From positions 13,210,348-13,274,347 of the forward strand of contig CAIIXF020000006.1 in assembly GCA_903813345.2 (NCBI GenBank): a stretch of 64,000 nucleotides of DNA, read 5' to 3'. Positions 1 to 33,659 of the stretch are shown piece after piece (position 1 is the stretch's first letter; each line of letters begins with the position of its first letter). The position numbers and the translations under genes are program-made. This stretch comes from Owenia fusiformis (lineage: Eukaryota; Annelida; Polychaeta; Sabellida; Oweniidae). The notes beneath the pieces are model-generated. The model worked only from the letters and a program-made list of their open reading frames with translations. It had not been told where the DNA came from and ran no database searches.

Positions 1-92
1 TTTTTAAGCTCTAATATAAAGTTTATGTAAATAAAAATTGTTTTTTTCTGCGTTATATCAAAGAACAATCATTTAGTTAAAAAAAATAAAAA

Positions 93-162
93 GGCGAATG
101 CGGGATTCGAACCCGAGCCTCCCGCGTGCTAAGCGAGAATTGTACCCCTAGACCACCGTGTT
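93..162 (-). pseudogene. tRNA-like relic with an AGC anticodon
   Basis: On the minus strand there is a good A box (TGGTCTAGGGG), a five-pair anticodon stem whose loop TTAGCAC would place AGC (alanine) as anticodon at 130-128, a perfect B box (GGTTCGAATCC, 113-103) and a T run just after the 3' end. The D-arm-to-variable region resembles eukaryotic tRNA-Gly(GCC) more than tRNA-Ala. The 3' acceptor strand ATTCGCC does not pair with the 5' strand AACACGG, and the outer T-stem pair is mismatched. A working tRNA is therefore unlikely. It is probably a pseudogene or the head of a tRNA-derived repeat that keeps its Pol III promoter. Confidence 0.6.
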
Positions 163-199
163 CTTATGGATGGTGGAAGTAATTAAACGCTACTTATTT

Positions 200-260
200 T
201 GAATGCTATGATTCGGAAGTGACGTCACGTTCTTCATTTAGAAACCTTTCCAAAATCATA
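200..260 (+). promoter_or_regulatory. Candidate RABGAP1 promoter with ETS and CRE sites
   Basis: CGGAAGT (214-220) is an ETS-type core that runs directly into TGACGTCA (220-227), a perfect palindromic CRE. A short CG-rich patch follows near 263-275 in otherwise AT-rich DNA. Adjacent ETS and CRE sites are common at TATA-less housekeeping promoters. The position upstream of a strong splice donor at 317 fits a start site for the gene on the plus strand. No TATA box was seen. This is an inference from motifs only. Confidence 0.4.
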
Positions 261-316
261 TCGTCGGCGCCGATCGAAGCAATTCAATGAATAATCTTTG
301 AAATGACACATTTATC
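240..316 (+). other. RABGAP1: Candidate 5' non-coding exon of RABGAP1
   Basis: A near-ideal donor (GTAAGTAT) starts at 317. Joining 316 to the acceptor-defined exon at 1310 puts an in-frame TGA a few codons before the join and no ATG before 1370. This explains why the 1310 exon is open to its acceptor yet should start at 1370. The 5' boundary is a guess from the promoter motifs. Confidence 0.35.
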
Positions 317-1309
317 GTAAGTATTTCTACACAAGATTTGCCCCATTTGTTCATCATTCTATAATCTTTCATTAAGCTCAAAATGATAAAGTTCACCCCC
401 GAAACAACCCAAGATTGCGTTTTGGAGCGATGTGCAGGTTTAACACATAAAGTTTGCTCGGTCAGACCAGAGGAGCAATGATTTGTCAAGAGTTAAGTTA
501 GCATATAAATTTTGTGATATCACAACTCCGGGATCACACTTCTCTACACATAATCTAGCCTAGTGAATTCAAAAAGTATTCCCATGAACTTGACTAACAT
601 GAGTTAACAGAACTCATTATTGTAAAATTGATATAGATTCCTGATATATATTTAGAAACCTGTTTAAATAAACATGAAATAAATTGAATATTCAACTGAT
701 ATCGCCTTTATCGGAACTGTTCATTCATTGAGAGAATATGACATTTTTTATGACATAATATTTCAATATTTGAACAAAATGTCAGTGTCAGTATTTAATT
801 GCCAATTTCCCTAATGTTTGACATAAAGGGATACATGTTGACAAGTTAGGAAACAGTTGTATGCTTTGTTTGTCTGTGATGTCCTGAGACAAAGGTCCTT
901 ATGTCTTATCATTTAGGTTACTATCTAATAATACATGTTCCATGTATCTTGTTTTGATAACTGGCCCTAATGATGTATTCTTTGATAAATTCTATATTAT
1001 TTACTGCCACTGTCAACATGTACATGTATATAAACAAAGAACAAAGAAAAGAAAAACGTAATTGATAGTATAGGTTTCGGGAATTCATGGATTAATAGAA
1101 ATATTTATCAAAAAGAAGAAGAAAAGACATAGAATGTAAAAATGGTATCCTGTGAGGTCAGTTTTTAGCTGTTTTTTCTCAGTTTTATTTGATAAAAATA
1201 ATTTCTCTCATTTTTTGGAATATATATAACTGTACATGTATTTATTATAGAAGAAAATATTAACTTTAAAGACTATTAAAACTAATTTGATATAACATTC
1301 TTATTTCAG
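317..1309 (+). other. Putative first intron
   Basis: AT-rich sequence between the candidate 5' exon and the first coding exon. It ends in a clear acceptor (TTATTTCAG, 1301-1309). I see no gene or clear repeat in it. Confidence 0.4.
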
Positions 1310-1369
1310 GTCCCTTACTTTTTAGAACACTGGACAGACCATTCTGAAGATGATGACATCACAGACAAA

Positions 1370-22308
<20,939 letters not shown>

Positions 22309-23078
22309 TAGCAGTGAAAATATGCTAGAAAGATGGAAAGGAATAGTTCAGTAACAAAATGAACCAAAGATGGAATGTTTTGAAATGATTCAACAAGCAT
22401 GATACCACCGAAAATGTGGATTATCGTATATCTCAGAAGTGTTGCAATATAGGATCAGTTCAAAACCATGCGTTGCTGCTATTCATGATCGGACCCAGAC
22501 GCATGTGTTGGGCGAATACTGATGAATCCAGTCCACCTATATGTGCTTATAATCACCATACTTGGATTGTATAGCAATGTCTTTTGCCCATTGTGCTTAG
22601 CTTAAATATTCATGATCGAGTCTGGCAAGGAATGATCTTATACCTTGTATATCATAATTTCTGCTATAGCTGTGCTGATACCTTTCTCAGTGGAGAAATA
22701 ATTGATCTTTAAATGTCTCCTTAGCATATAGAAAATGAGATGCTTGTACTGATGAGGATACTAAATTATGCTGATGTGATCATTGTTGCAATAATCTGAT
22801 GTCTTATGGCCTCTTATGAGCCTGGAGGGAAGTGTAATTCCAAAACATCCACTTTGACAATACCACTCATGTTCCGATAAAAAAAATCAGTGAAAAATAG
22901 AATCATCAAAGTTTAAAGAATCTGATTTGAATTTAACACTCTAAATTGTATAGAAATACTGAAAGATCAAAGAATTTGTGCAGGATAAGCATGATAACTT
23001 ATGTTTGTATACAACCAAAGACATATAACAATTCTATAACCACAGCTATATGTGCTATGTAGAAAACATGTAAAATCA

Positions 23079-23084
23079 AATAAA
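23079..23084 (+). terminator. Possible RABGAP1 polyadenylation signal
   Basis: The first AATAAA after the stop codon, giving a 3' UTR of about 0.8 kb. Other AATAAA hexamers follow (for example near 24627), so the true site is undecided. Confidence 0.3.
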
Positions 23085-23260
23085 ATGGCTATTTCATTTT
23101 TAAACCAATTTTTAGTAGGAATATTTGAATAATGAAATAGCCTAAATGTAAAATAATCATGTACATTGTACAGTGTTGAAATGAATATCATAAACATGCA
23201 TCAACATTCTATAGATGTGTTCTTATACTACATATAATGATTATGAAAATACATACTATA

Positions 23261-23504
23261 CCAGGCCCATCCTAAGAATTTCCCAAGGGAAGGGGAGACT
23301 TGTGTATGGATGGGTTGTGTCACCGATGCACCAGGCGCATGGAATGTGCACCAACACAATGCGTCACTGGCGCAGAGCGCCGCAAGCTAGGTGGTTCTGG
23401 GCCATATTTGCATCATTAAATATAAACCTCTAAAATAAAATTCTGGAAAGGGGGATGGTCATCCTCAATGTCCCCCTCCCCCAGTCCCCCTTTGGACGGG
23501 CCTG
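23261..23504. mobile_element. GC-rich insertion with possible target-site duplication
   Basis: A 244-base block, much richer in GC than its surroundings, starts CCAGGCCCATCC and ends GGACGGGCCTG (inverse of its start). It is flanked by GAAAATACATAC on the left and GAAATACATAC on the right, which looks like a target-site duplication. The class (SINE-like or DNA element) is unclear. Confidence 0.5.
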
Positions 23505-23572
23505 AAATACATACAACATAGTATGCTGGTATTTCAGTGAGATTCAGCAATTATTGACAATTTATATTCTGG

Positions 23573-23717
23573 TACAGTGACACCTATATTGAGTGAACAC
23601 CTTCCAATTTAATGATGATATATATTAGAAGGTGTTTAAAAAATTATGAAATGTGTAATGGAGCTATACTTAGGATATGATAGGCAATGGTGTTCACTAT
23701 AGACAGATTTCACTGTA
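23573..23717. mobile_element. Miniature inverted-repeat element (CAGTGA type)
   Basis: The left end TACAGTGACACC-TATATTGAGTGAACACC and the inverse of the right end (TACAGTGAAATC-TGTCTATAGTGAACACC) agree over about 28 bases. Ends lie at TA. Similar ends occur at 52552-52736. Confidence 0.6.
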
Positions 23718-25852
23718 TATACTATATCCGGTGATAAATAAGTACAACACCTTCATATTGATTTAAGGTAGGCCTAGTGGGATGACCATTGAGCCTGTCT
23801 GTGCATTTCATCAGTATGTAAGTGTATGTTTAAAGCTAGGATTCTCCTTATAATAGGCCTATCTTGATACATTCTCTCTTGCCAAAAATATATTTGTATG
23901 TAGACCTATAACATATGTATAAAGGGCCTTTAAAATACTTCTTTCTCACTATTAAATGTGCAATATTTGTGCTAAGTTTTTATATTAATACATATCTAAA
24001 TTGACAATGTTTCAAGCAGGAGTGAGATAATGAGATAAATGTAACCCCAAATTCATTGAAATGTTTTTCTAATACTTGTACTTTACTGTACAAGAACTGT
24101 GAAATCCATAATGATGATTACATTTTAATTTGTAAAATAGTGAAAAGTGTAACATAAGAAAGGAATATAGTTAACGGGTATGATGGTGACACTTATAAGT
24201 GCATATAAATACCTGATGCTTAAGTACATGTAGTTCATATAAATATAAGAGAATTTCATCGGAAAAGACATGACCAGAAAGAAATTACAAGGGAATCCTA
24301 CTGACACTTGCAGGTGCTGACATCTTTTGTTAAAATAATAATATTCAGAGATTTTAGAAAAAGACATGATGAGGAATGCCATGAAATGAAAGAGACTGGA
24401 ATGCCATGAAATGTCAACATCTATTATTATTCTCTCTTTAATTCTTTTGTGGTTTCTGATTTTTCATAGAAGTGTTTAGCTTTACAAATGCTACTGTACA
24501 TGCCATGCTAGTTCAAATGAAAAAATCATTGAGAAATCTTTCAATTGTTTCATCCTTGGAAGAAAATCTGAAAGAAGTTTAGAAAGATGAAACTTTTAAA
24601 TCAATGTAAGGAACAATTGTAGACAATAAAATCTGTGACTTAATAGGGGTGTAGTCAAGTTCTAAAATTAAGCAAGGCAAAAATTAATAGGCAATGCAAA
24701 TTAAGACTTAAGGAGGTATATTTCTACCTTTGCGGTTCAATGCCACATTTTTAGTTACAAAAGCATCTTAATTATTATGTGTCTTGGGGAGGCAAGATGT
24801 CTCACCTGCCTTATGCCTGGATACACCTAGATACGACCTAAATTTTTCCCTCTTGTAATTTTTCTAGTATTTTGATTTTTTAGGAAAATTCTTGCAACTC
24901 AGAAAGGCAATTAATTAATTGAGATATATAAGTTATTATTGGTTTGTCTAGGATGTAAACAACGATTTAATCAACAGGATTTGAAGTCGTTTGTAATTTG
25001 CTTATTTTTTTAAATGAATTGACTTTATAACTGAATTAGGTAATTTCTAGATTTTTATTACATTTACTAGGTTCAAGAAAACTAATTATATAGAAAGATT
25101 TATAAAATATCAGAAGGAGCAAAGGTAAAATTCAGTATTTTTATTTTTTGTATAAACACATTACCCTACCATGTGACCACATTTAAAAATGATACAGGGT
25201 ACAGTTAAGTTGCAAATGGAGTGGGTATTCTCTATGTTTGTCCATTGGGCTTTTTGGTAATAATATGTTGCAAACTGCTCGATGAATCTATACAATGTAC
25301 AGTGGAACACTTTGAATATATTTAAAATCTATTATACCTTCAGAACTATGGAAATAAACAAACATCCTCCATTTGCAACTTCGCTGTAGCCTGTATTTCT
25401 TTTAAAGGGCAGGATACAGTATGGGGGTAAAGTAGTGTAATAAGGATTGTGAGGATGAGTCACAGGAGGTGCAATTTGAGTTTGTAAATATGTAGACTTT
25501 TAGTGCCAACTATTTATTAATACTTATGTACACAAACTGCTTCTGGCCACATCAATATAGCTTTGTGACAATACAAACTTAATTGAAAATAAAAGACAGT
25601 GATATTGTTAATCTTATAGTTGTGTTCTGTAATGATGTCAAGTTCAGGTGTTTTTTGAAATAAAATTATTAGTAACTTACTTGAGGTGAAATTAAGGTGC
25701 ATGTAAGAGGGCTATAATGGAGACAAGAAAATCCTAGATGGCAGACTTATGGAACTCCGCGCATGATCTCTCTTCATGGTCTAACAGAGGGGCAGACTGC
25801 CTAAGGGCTTCATTATTATCTCCATAGGCAGCAGGTGAACTTGCCAGATTAT

Positions 25853-26028
25853 TGCTGATCTTATTCAGTGTAATATTACTGATCTTATACAGTGTAATAT
25901 TACTGATCTTATACAGTGTAATATTACTGATCTTATTCAGTGTAATATTACTGATCTTATTCAGTGTAATATTACTAATCTTATTCAGTGTAATATTACT
26001 GATCTTATTCAGTGTAATATTACTGACT
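25853..26028 (+). repeat. Tandem array of a 24-bp unit, about 7 copies
   Basis: The unit is TGATCTTATTCAGTGTAATA plus TTAC, with T/A variants at one site. The 24-base period produces an open frame of eight-residue repeats that is not a gene. Confidence 0.95.
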
Positions 26029-28017
26029 CACCATTTTGCAATTATTGTATAAATGTAGGCTTAATCATCTCAGCATTTTCTGTGTTCATGCCTCAGTTTA
26101 ATGCATAAAGGCCAATTCTATATTCAGTCTTCAAAAAAACATTCCTAAATTTAATCACAATAATTGAAATAAGGGCAGTGACAACATGGACAAGGTTAAC
26201 TGTACTAGCCTTGCCTATTTCTGCACAACCCATGAAAAAGAAATGAAGGAAATTAAGTAAAGATATCAAGTTAAATAAAATAAAGTTTTTAATACAAGGA
26301 TTTCTTTTGCCACATGCCCACCCACACATTGCTGTAGCGTAGGTATTTTGTGACTGTATGCCACAGGCGAGGGGGTTTGATTTGAAGCGTTCTGGGAGTT
26401 TTAAAATAGGAAATTCCAACTCATATGAACCAATAAAATGTAAATTATTGGGCATTTTTAAAGTGTGGGGCATTTCAATCTAACAAATCAACTTTTCTCG
26501 AGAGTCATCATGGTGTTTTATGTGTATATGACGCTATGCTATAGAATATGTCACTTTTCAAGTAAGTCAATCAGAATTAACATAACATTTGTGTATTTTA
26601 TCACAAAATTACAATTCTGTTCACTTTTATTTGTATTCAAAACAATGATATATATTTTTTATAATATTTACTTTTACATAGCATGGCAATTTCCATTGCT
26701 TTTAATTTTACATAAATATCTTTGCTTCTTTTACTTTTCTCATACTGCAACCTTCTTGTCAATTTCATTTTACACTCTCCTCTTAGGCCTGGCCATATTA
26801 TATATCCAATAATGTTATCCTCCAATTACAAAATTAGAAACTTGGTAGACACACGAGACTCCAACTACTACAATTTTGTTTTCAAACAATCTCAAATGTA
26901 GTTTTCATGGACCTTTTGGGAGTTAAAATGGAACTTGTAAGGTAAAGTCAGAAAATGTGTGTCTACCTTTTTTATGTAGGCTAGACTAAAGAACTTTAAT
27001 GATGCAATTTCTAATTTAAACAGTGTTTGTGTTGATCGAGTCACATCCTTGCAAATTAAAGGGAGACAATATTGCCAAGTTAATTTCTAATAATGCAAAG
27101 TAATTATCACAAAGTTGATAATTACCTCTAAAAATGTGTCTAGACATTTTCCAGTTTTAGATTTGCATGGAGCTATATGCACTTCAAAAAGCTAAAAGTG
27201 AATCCCTTGGGCAGAATAATTATATATTAAAATAAAATAAATAGACCATTGCTTACACCCTCAATAACTTTCATATACTCAAATCGATTGACCTGACTAT
27301 AGCCAAAATACTGGTAAATAAATAAATAATACTATGTTTTCCTTGTAAAGTGTACAGTTACCTATAAAGGGAGAATATCTCAGTGGATTCATAAACTGGA
27401 TTTTTGATAAAGAATTTTGCATACGAAAGGACCCCTGATTAACTCTGCTATAACTTAATGAGACTCAAAGGAATTTTGCAAAAATTGTAAAAATAAATCA
27501 AGGACTGTCTAATGATATAATATTACTGTTTCAAAGTATTAAAAACAGGTGTTCTGCAACAGTGCAACAGGACATAAACCTTATAGATAGAAGGTCTTCA
27601 GAATTTTGGGGTTACTACAGTTATGATTTCTGTTACTTTTAGGGGTCGTCTCAAAACCTTCATACTAAATTCTTCATTCACTTCATTTCGCACACCCTAG
27701 TTAATCAAACAGACTTTTTGGAAATGCAAATGTAAACAACATAAAACAGTACAGTGATAATAATATGATTATCACACTGTTTTAGTTAATAAAATTACAT
27801 TTTAATTGTTATAGTTCGCCTTCAAAGATGGCAATAACATGTAGACTTTAGAACAAACATTTGGAAATATGGTGCCTTGAATATTGGCATGAAAAAAACT
27901 TGTTTTGAAGCAAAATTAAATAATCTTTAAATATTTCTATGCACACTTCAGATTGAAACATGCATTTCAATGCACCTCAATGAATAAACTTGTACTTTAC
28001 ATGTGCCTTGGTGAATA

Positions 28018-28366
28018 TACAGGGTGGTCCAAAAAAAAATTGGCTCATATTATCACATTTTATAGAGACAGGTCTAACTAAAATTTTTGTTGATGCCATA
28101 ATTTATTCTCAGTCGTGAATTTTGAAGAAATTCCAAGACTTAAACAAACATGCCTGACAATCAGATATTGTGCAAAATTTTACCAATGTGATTGTGATTT
28201 TATCAATTTTCAGTAACATTTGGTTTGGGCTTATAATTTCTGCAAATTTCAATACTAAGAAGAATGTAAAACTTTAGACCTTATGTGAAAATATAAAAGG
28301 ATTCCTGGAGGTTATAAGGGAAATATAGCCTGTTGTAACAGTTAAACTTTTTTGGACCACCCTGTA
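28018..28366. mobile_element. Miniature inverted-repeat element, CAGGGTGGTCC ends
   Basis: TACAGGGTGGTCCAAAAAA at the left is matched inversely by TTTTTTGGACCACCCTGTA at the right, 349 bases overall, bounded by TA. Internal sequence is AT-rich and non-coding. The ends resemble Tc1/mariner relatives. Confidence 0.85.
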
Positions 28367-28900
28367 CTTGTACTGCATATGCGCCTCTGTATATTCTTGT
28401 ACTGTACATGCACCTTAATGAATAAACTTGCACTGTACATGCACCTCGATGAATACATCTGTACTGCACATGCGCCTCAATAAATGTACTTGTACTGCAC
28501 ATGCGCCTTAATGAATATACTTATATTGTACATGCATCTCAATGAATGTGGCCTATGCATGCACCTCAATGAATATACTTGTACTATATATGCACCTCAA
28601 TGAATAAACTTGTGCTGTACATGCACCTCGATGAATACACATATAGTTTACATGCACCTCGATGAATATACATGTAATGTATATGCATCTCAATGAATAT
28701 ACATGTACCTCAATGAATATACATGAACATGTACCTCAATGAATACACATGTACATATACCACAATAAATAAACATATACATACATTTCAATGAATAAAC
28801 ATTGTACCTCACTAAAATGTACATTTGCCAAAATGAATAGATATGCATTTAATGCACCTCAATGAATGCATATGCACATTACATTACATGCATGATATGC
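28367..28900 (+). repeat. Degenerate tandem array, units of roughly 35-45 bp
   Basis: More than ten repeats around ACATGCACCTCAATGAATA and CTTGTACTGTACATGCACCT, with many substitutions and length changes. The array starts directly after the element at 28018-28366; a few weaker units also lie just before that element (27960-28015). Confidence 0.8.
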
Positions 28901-29141
28901 AATACAAGGAATATACATCTACATTTGGCCCATGTACATTTCACTCAACAATGCTCTAGTGTGAAAAGTGTTTTGCTGCATCCTTATCTTTTACATAGTA
29001 TTATGCATTAACTTGATTTGACCAATCAGACTACTTGTTACATCACAAATGTTGACATTGGTCAATTCAACTATTCTAGCACCTTATTGCGCAAAATCCA
29101 TTCATTCTGCATTTGCATGCTCTTTTCATACAAATGCATTA

Positions 29142-29236
29142 TACGAGGGGAGATTCAAAAGAAACAGACAACACTTTAGAGACATGGTAAAATGCATCCT
29201 ATCTGTGCCCATTACTCTTGATCTACCCCTCATATT
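29142..29236. mobile_element. Possible tiny inverted-repeat element
   Basis: TATACGAGGGGAGATTCAAA at the left resembles the inverse of the right end (TATGAGGGGTAGATCAAGAG). The match is imperfect and the element is only 95 bases, so this is tentative. Confidence 0.3.
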
Positions 29237-30769
29237 GTGAATAAATTGATAATGGTGATCCTTTACAGTTAACCCATACAGAATCATACTCTACAGATAT
29301 AACAATACACATATTATACAAAGTTACATGTACTCAGATCATGAAATCAGAAGTGACTGCCCCTGTACCTTCATCAGTATCAGATACCTTAATTCATAAA
29401 CAATGCAGGAATATCTTATTTGCTTCATATGTGCCGCGTGTTAGCACCAGCACATGCTAGAATTCTCAAGAAATGTGCATCTACCTTCTTTTTTCTTTCA
29501 TAAAGCAAGTTTATATAATAAAATGTCCATACACCTGAACTTATCAGATTGCATAAGCATCTAATCAGGTCAAAAGAAAATAAAACCATATTTCATCCAT
29601 TTTGATAAAAATGCCTTCATATCCATGTACAAAATGGTCAGGTTAATGTCCTTTAAGATAAATTAATTTCTAAAATTAACTGATCAACACAAACTTTTTT
29701 TGTAAAAATATTATGTAAAATCAAAATTGAAATTTGTTGGCAAAGCCATCTTGGTGTAAAAACTACATGGTTTTAGTCAGATTTGAAGATATGAGAGAGT
29801 TCCCTCAGTTCCCAGTTCTTCTGATAAAACCAGCTACATGTACATGGATACAACTATTGTTCACATATACATGTATGTCACGATATAGGGTAAAGATTTT
29901 TTTTTTTTTTGTAATGTCATGTGGACTTTATTTGAATTATTTTTTCAAAATGATGGGAATTGCTGGAATATTGTCAGCTTCATCAGGTTAAAAATATGTT
30001 TCCATATATCATCACTAAAAATTCTGTACCCTATATCGAGACACTGATGACTTTTCAACAACTGTACTCACAGTATTTTTCACGTGCAATTTAATTTTGC
30101 TTTATTTGCGATTGTGGTAAAATTGCAAAAATAATCGTCCAAAAATTTGCCAATTAAATCACCAGATCACCAAATCAGGGATTTGTTAAATTTGTTATTA
30201 CCTGGGACTCCGATCAATGTACTTTGTTTTGTGCAAAATGTTCGTACAGCTAGTGTTATTGGGTGATAAATGGCTCATTAGATCAAAGCAATTATTCAAA
30301 AATGATGATGTAATAGAGGTTGAGGTATGGCATTTCACTGACCAAATATGACTTGGGTAGGTATAATTACTGTATATAAGGTAACTCAGTTTACAGAGCC
30401 AGAGGATTAAAAAAATAATGATTTAAACTTGTCAAATTCGCAAAATTGAATAACTGTGAATTAAAACTTGCAAAATTAACAGTGAGTACAGTATTATAGC
30501 CAAATATAATACTGAGAAAAATGAATAGAGAGTGTAATATGTTGCAAATGATATCTGATCAATATTGGAAATTATCGAACATCTTAGATGCAGAAATTTT
30601 CAAATTTATTAGCCACTTTCTCAACTGTTTGGCTAGATAACCATAAAAATCAAAAGATTATGAATAATTCAGAACATGGATTTTTATTGAAAGACATTGA
30701 CAGTTTTTTAGATATATGCACTTACTTTTCACTCATTTCTAATTTGTTTGTTGCACCTCTAAAATGAAT

Positions 30770-30965
30770 ATGCATGTAAAATGGAAACACAAGTAAAATT
30801 AATACATGTTTACAATGCAAACACGTGTAAAATGAATACACGTTTACAATGCAAACATGTGTAAAATGAATACACGTTTAGAATGCAAAACATGTGTAAA
30901 ATGAATACACGTTTACAATGCAAACACGTGTAAAATGAATACACATGTAAAACAGAAACACGTGT
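30770..30965 (+). repeat. Tandem array of a unit near 34 bp
   Basis: Repeats of AAAATGAATACACGTTTACA followed by ATGCAAACACGTGT, about five to six copies with drift at both ends. Confidence 0.85.
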
Positions 30966-31347
30966 CAAACTAAAATGATACATGTGTGGAAAAGATGCTT
31001 TTGTAACTTTATCACGTGCAACCCACACCTCTAATCATTTCAATAATAACGTGTTTTCATCTTGAAGAGAATGTCATAGATACTGCAACATCTACACGTT
31101 TTCATAATACAATCGGCCTTACTCATTGATTTCATCTCAACTGCAAATATAACCTTGAATGTAATATATAATATACTTGTCAAATGACGCTTTGTCCAAA
31201 AGCTATGTTCTGTCACAATTTCTGTCCCACTTATTTGATAATGGAGATTCTGAGTACCTTCAACAATAAGCAGTTGCAGTCAAATTAACACGGTACTTTA
31301 TACCAGTTTCCTCATTATGTAGTTATGTAATAGCAAAATGTGAAATA

Positions 31348-32112
31348 CACACCCGGGAATTTTGCGTCATTATTATTCCTCCGATAGAGGCGCTGCGAGC
31401 GCGCGGCCATTTTGCCGGTCAATTCAGGTCAAATATTGTCCAACTTTACACACGATTTTCTAGTAGTTGATGATGCCCTTTAATGTATGTAATGATTTGT
31501 ATATAAAGCTTACATGTATCTGGATTAATATATTTTTATCCTGTGCAGTTTAAACAATTCGTTTTCTTCCAACTCTATAAGGAATTACATCATATTTTTT
31601 TCGAAAATCAGCGGTAAAACTTGACACTGGTTAGCTATTTTTTCTCTAACTGTAATTTGAATTTTAAAATTCCGCCTCGAACAAGACACAATTTGTATAT
31701 TTAGCTAAAACGTGTTTCAAATTTGATAAAGATTCATCCATAAATGAAGAAATGCCACTGGTGCAAAAATGTTGTGTTTTCGTCAAATCTTTGCTGAAGA
31801 TGCAGTTTTTAGTTTACAAAGAAATTGCCCCTCCATAGTGAAGCCGTAACTTTACTAATATTGAACCTATCAACTTGAAATAAACAGGATTAAAATAAGC
31901 AATTCTTTAGAAACACGATGATATGTATCATGCCTATTTAACAATATATATTATGAAAGAAAATCAAATTTTAAAACACCTATCTGAATAGAAAATTTAA
32001 TTGCAAACATGAAAAAATGACGGGTTGTTCTTATACACGATGCATAGGACGTTGCTATGCACAACAGCGCACCAAGCGGAGGAATAATTATGACACGAAA
32101 TTCCCATGTGTG
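31348..32112. mobile_element. Non-autonomous DNA element, 765 bp
   Basis: CACACCCGGGAATTTTGCGT at the left corresponds to the inverse of the right end (CACACATGGGAATTTCGTGT), and both continue into CAT-A/TTATTATTCCTCCG, giving terminal repeats of about 36 bases. No reading frame of note inside. Confidence 0.75.
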
Positions 32113-32924
32113 ATAAAAGAATTGACAAAGATGGTGGGATTAATAAGGAGCAATATCTGACTGACAAAGCACTTTAATATGGGACAGGGGGCCTGGACAT
32201 GGGGCAGCAATAATGAAACAAAACAAATAAGTTATTGGGTTCTAATGCTACAGGCCCCAAATTATTGAAATGCTGCAGTTTGACGTAAATAAATCCTCTA
32301 ATTTTGCACAGAAGATAAAACAAGTGAGTGAGCCAAAGACTGCGTGAATAAGATTGACACATTGTACTTCATGTATATAAGTATTCAAATACTGTAAATG
32401 GAATAACAATGCAATGCAAATGTCTACATTGCTTTTGTGCACATATTTGTGCGTATATGCCCTGTGGCTATATAATATGCCCTTGTGTAAATGTAATATG
32501 GGTCCAAGCCAAATATGGTTCCCTCCTCCACTGATCTATAGCATCTTAACATTAGCTTTTCCACTTTAGTTCTTACATATATGTATTATTCAATCAGGCC
32601 ATCATCAAATATATTATCAAATGTTCACATGGAAGGGGGGCCATAATCCCTTGAGACCATAATTTATTTTACACTGCAGCTACATGTACTAGTATACTAC
32701 ATGACCTGGAATGTGCTTGGACTGTATGTGTCTTCATTTTCATCCATATCATATACACAGGATATCAATTTTAGCAGCCATTATATCTAATCATTTTGTA
32801 CTTTTTATAATTATCATACATTCACAAATTCATGTACGACACAAAACAAAACTAAAAGACATATTATTTTTCTAACCATCCATGGCCATGTATATATATA
32901 TTCATTCAGCTATATGTTTAAAAC

Positions 32925-33225
32925 CTAGCTCATTTTGATCATGGGCTGACCAAGCTCATTTTGAACATATTCAAGAACATAAAGATCTAGCTCATTCTGA
33001 TCATGTGATAACATAACATGATGATGATGTTAATAAGGAAATAAAGCTGAAGCTGATAACTAAGCTCATTCATATGCTATAACATAAAGGTATGGCTCAT
33101 TGATATAGCCTAGCTCATTGATATAGCCTAGCTCATTTTGATCATAACATAAAACATGAAGAGCTAATTCATTCTGATCATAGCCTAGTACATAGTACAT
33201 GCCTAGCACATTAAGATGAAAGCCT
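32925..33225 (+). repeat. Degenerate array around AGCTCATTTTGATCAT
   Basis: About ten imperfect copies of (C)TAGCTCATTTTGATCATAAC with variable spacing of about 25-35 bases. Confidence 0.75.
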
Positions 33226-33348
33226 CGCTCACTTTAATCATAACCTACACAATGTCCAGCATCTAACTGAAACTCACATCCTCCGATGAATGTACAAAAC
33301 ACTCATTTTTTATATATTGTATAATGCCTATATATGTTCTCTATGTAG

Positions 33349-33659
33349 CTACCTGTCACTTCGATACAATTGATGCCACCGAGCGATTGCACTCTTATTG
33401 GCCGTCATGTCTGTCCAATGAGCATGCTCGTCTCCAGACGACTCTGGGCCTAGTATTACATGGCCAATAGTGTCTCTATTTCCAACAAAATTATCGTTAA
33501 TGATTTCAACTTCAATATTTATGTTATTTAGGAATTCATTCCCGAGGCTAAATGTCAAAGCTTCATTCCATACAGGGTGGATTGTATTACGCTTGGTCGA
33601 GGTCTTTTTCTTCTTGAGACGTCTCCCAGCATAAATGAGAGACACCTTAGCATATGTAT
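33349..33659 (-). CDS. SYT12: SYT12-like exon 6, most of C2B and stop (residues 454-556)
   Basis: The exon encodes TYAKVSLIYAGRRLKKKKTS, HPVWNEALTF, IGHVILGPESSGDEHAHW and ARWHQL before a TAG stop. The acceptor lies at 33660-33661 on the minus strand. Confidence 0.93.

Larger units (their letters stand above)
22309..33348. other. Intergenic spacer between two convergent genes
   Basis: It holds the RABGAP1 3' UTR (extent unknown; the first AATAAA after the stop is at 23079-23084) and probably the SYT12-like 3' UTR near its right edge. Repeats are listed separately. The remainder is AT-rich, without protein-like reading frames. Confidence 0.7.

Noticed and set aside
25852-26052. A 66-codon frame of repeating Leu-Ile-Leu-Phe-Ser-Val residues
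   Set aside because: It is the translation of the 24-bp tandem repeat; the period is a multiple of three, so the frame stays open by arithmetic.
26093-26473. A 126-codon minus-strand frame in the spacer
   Set aside because: No domain, no splice context and biased composition; I do not regard it as a gene.
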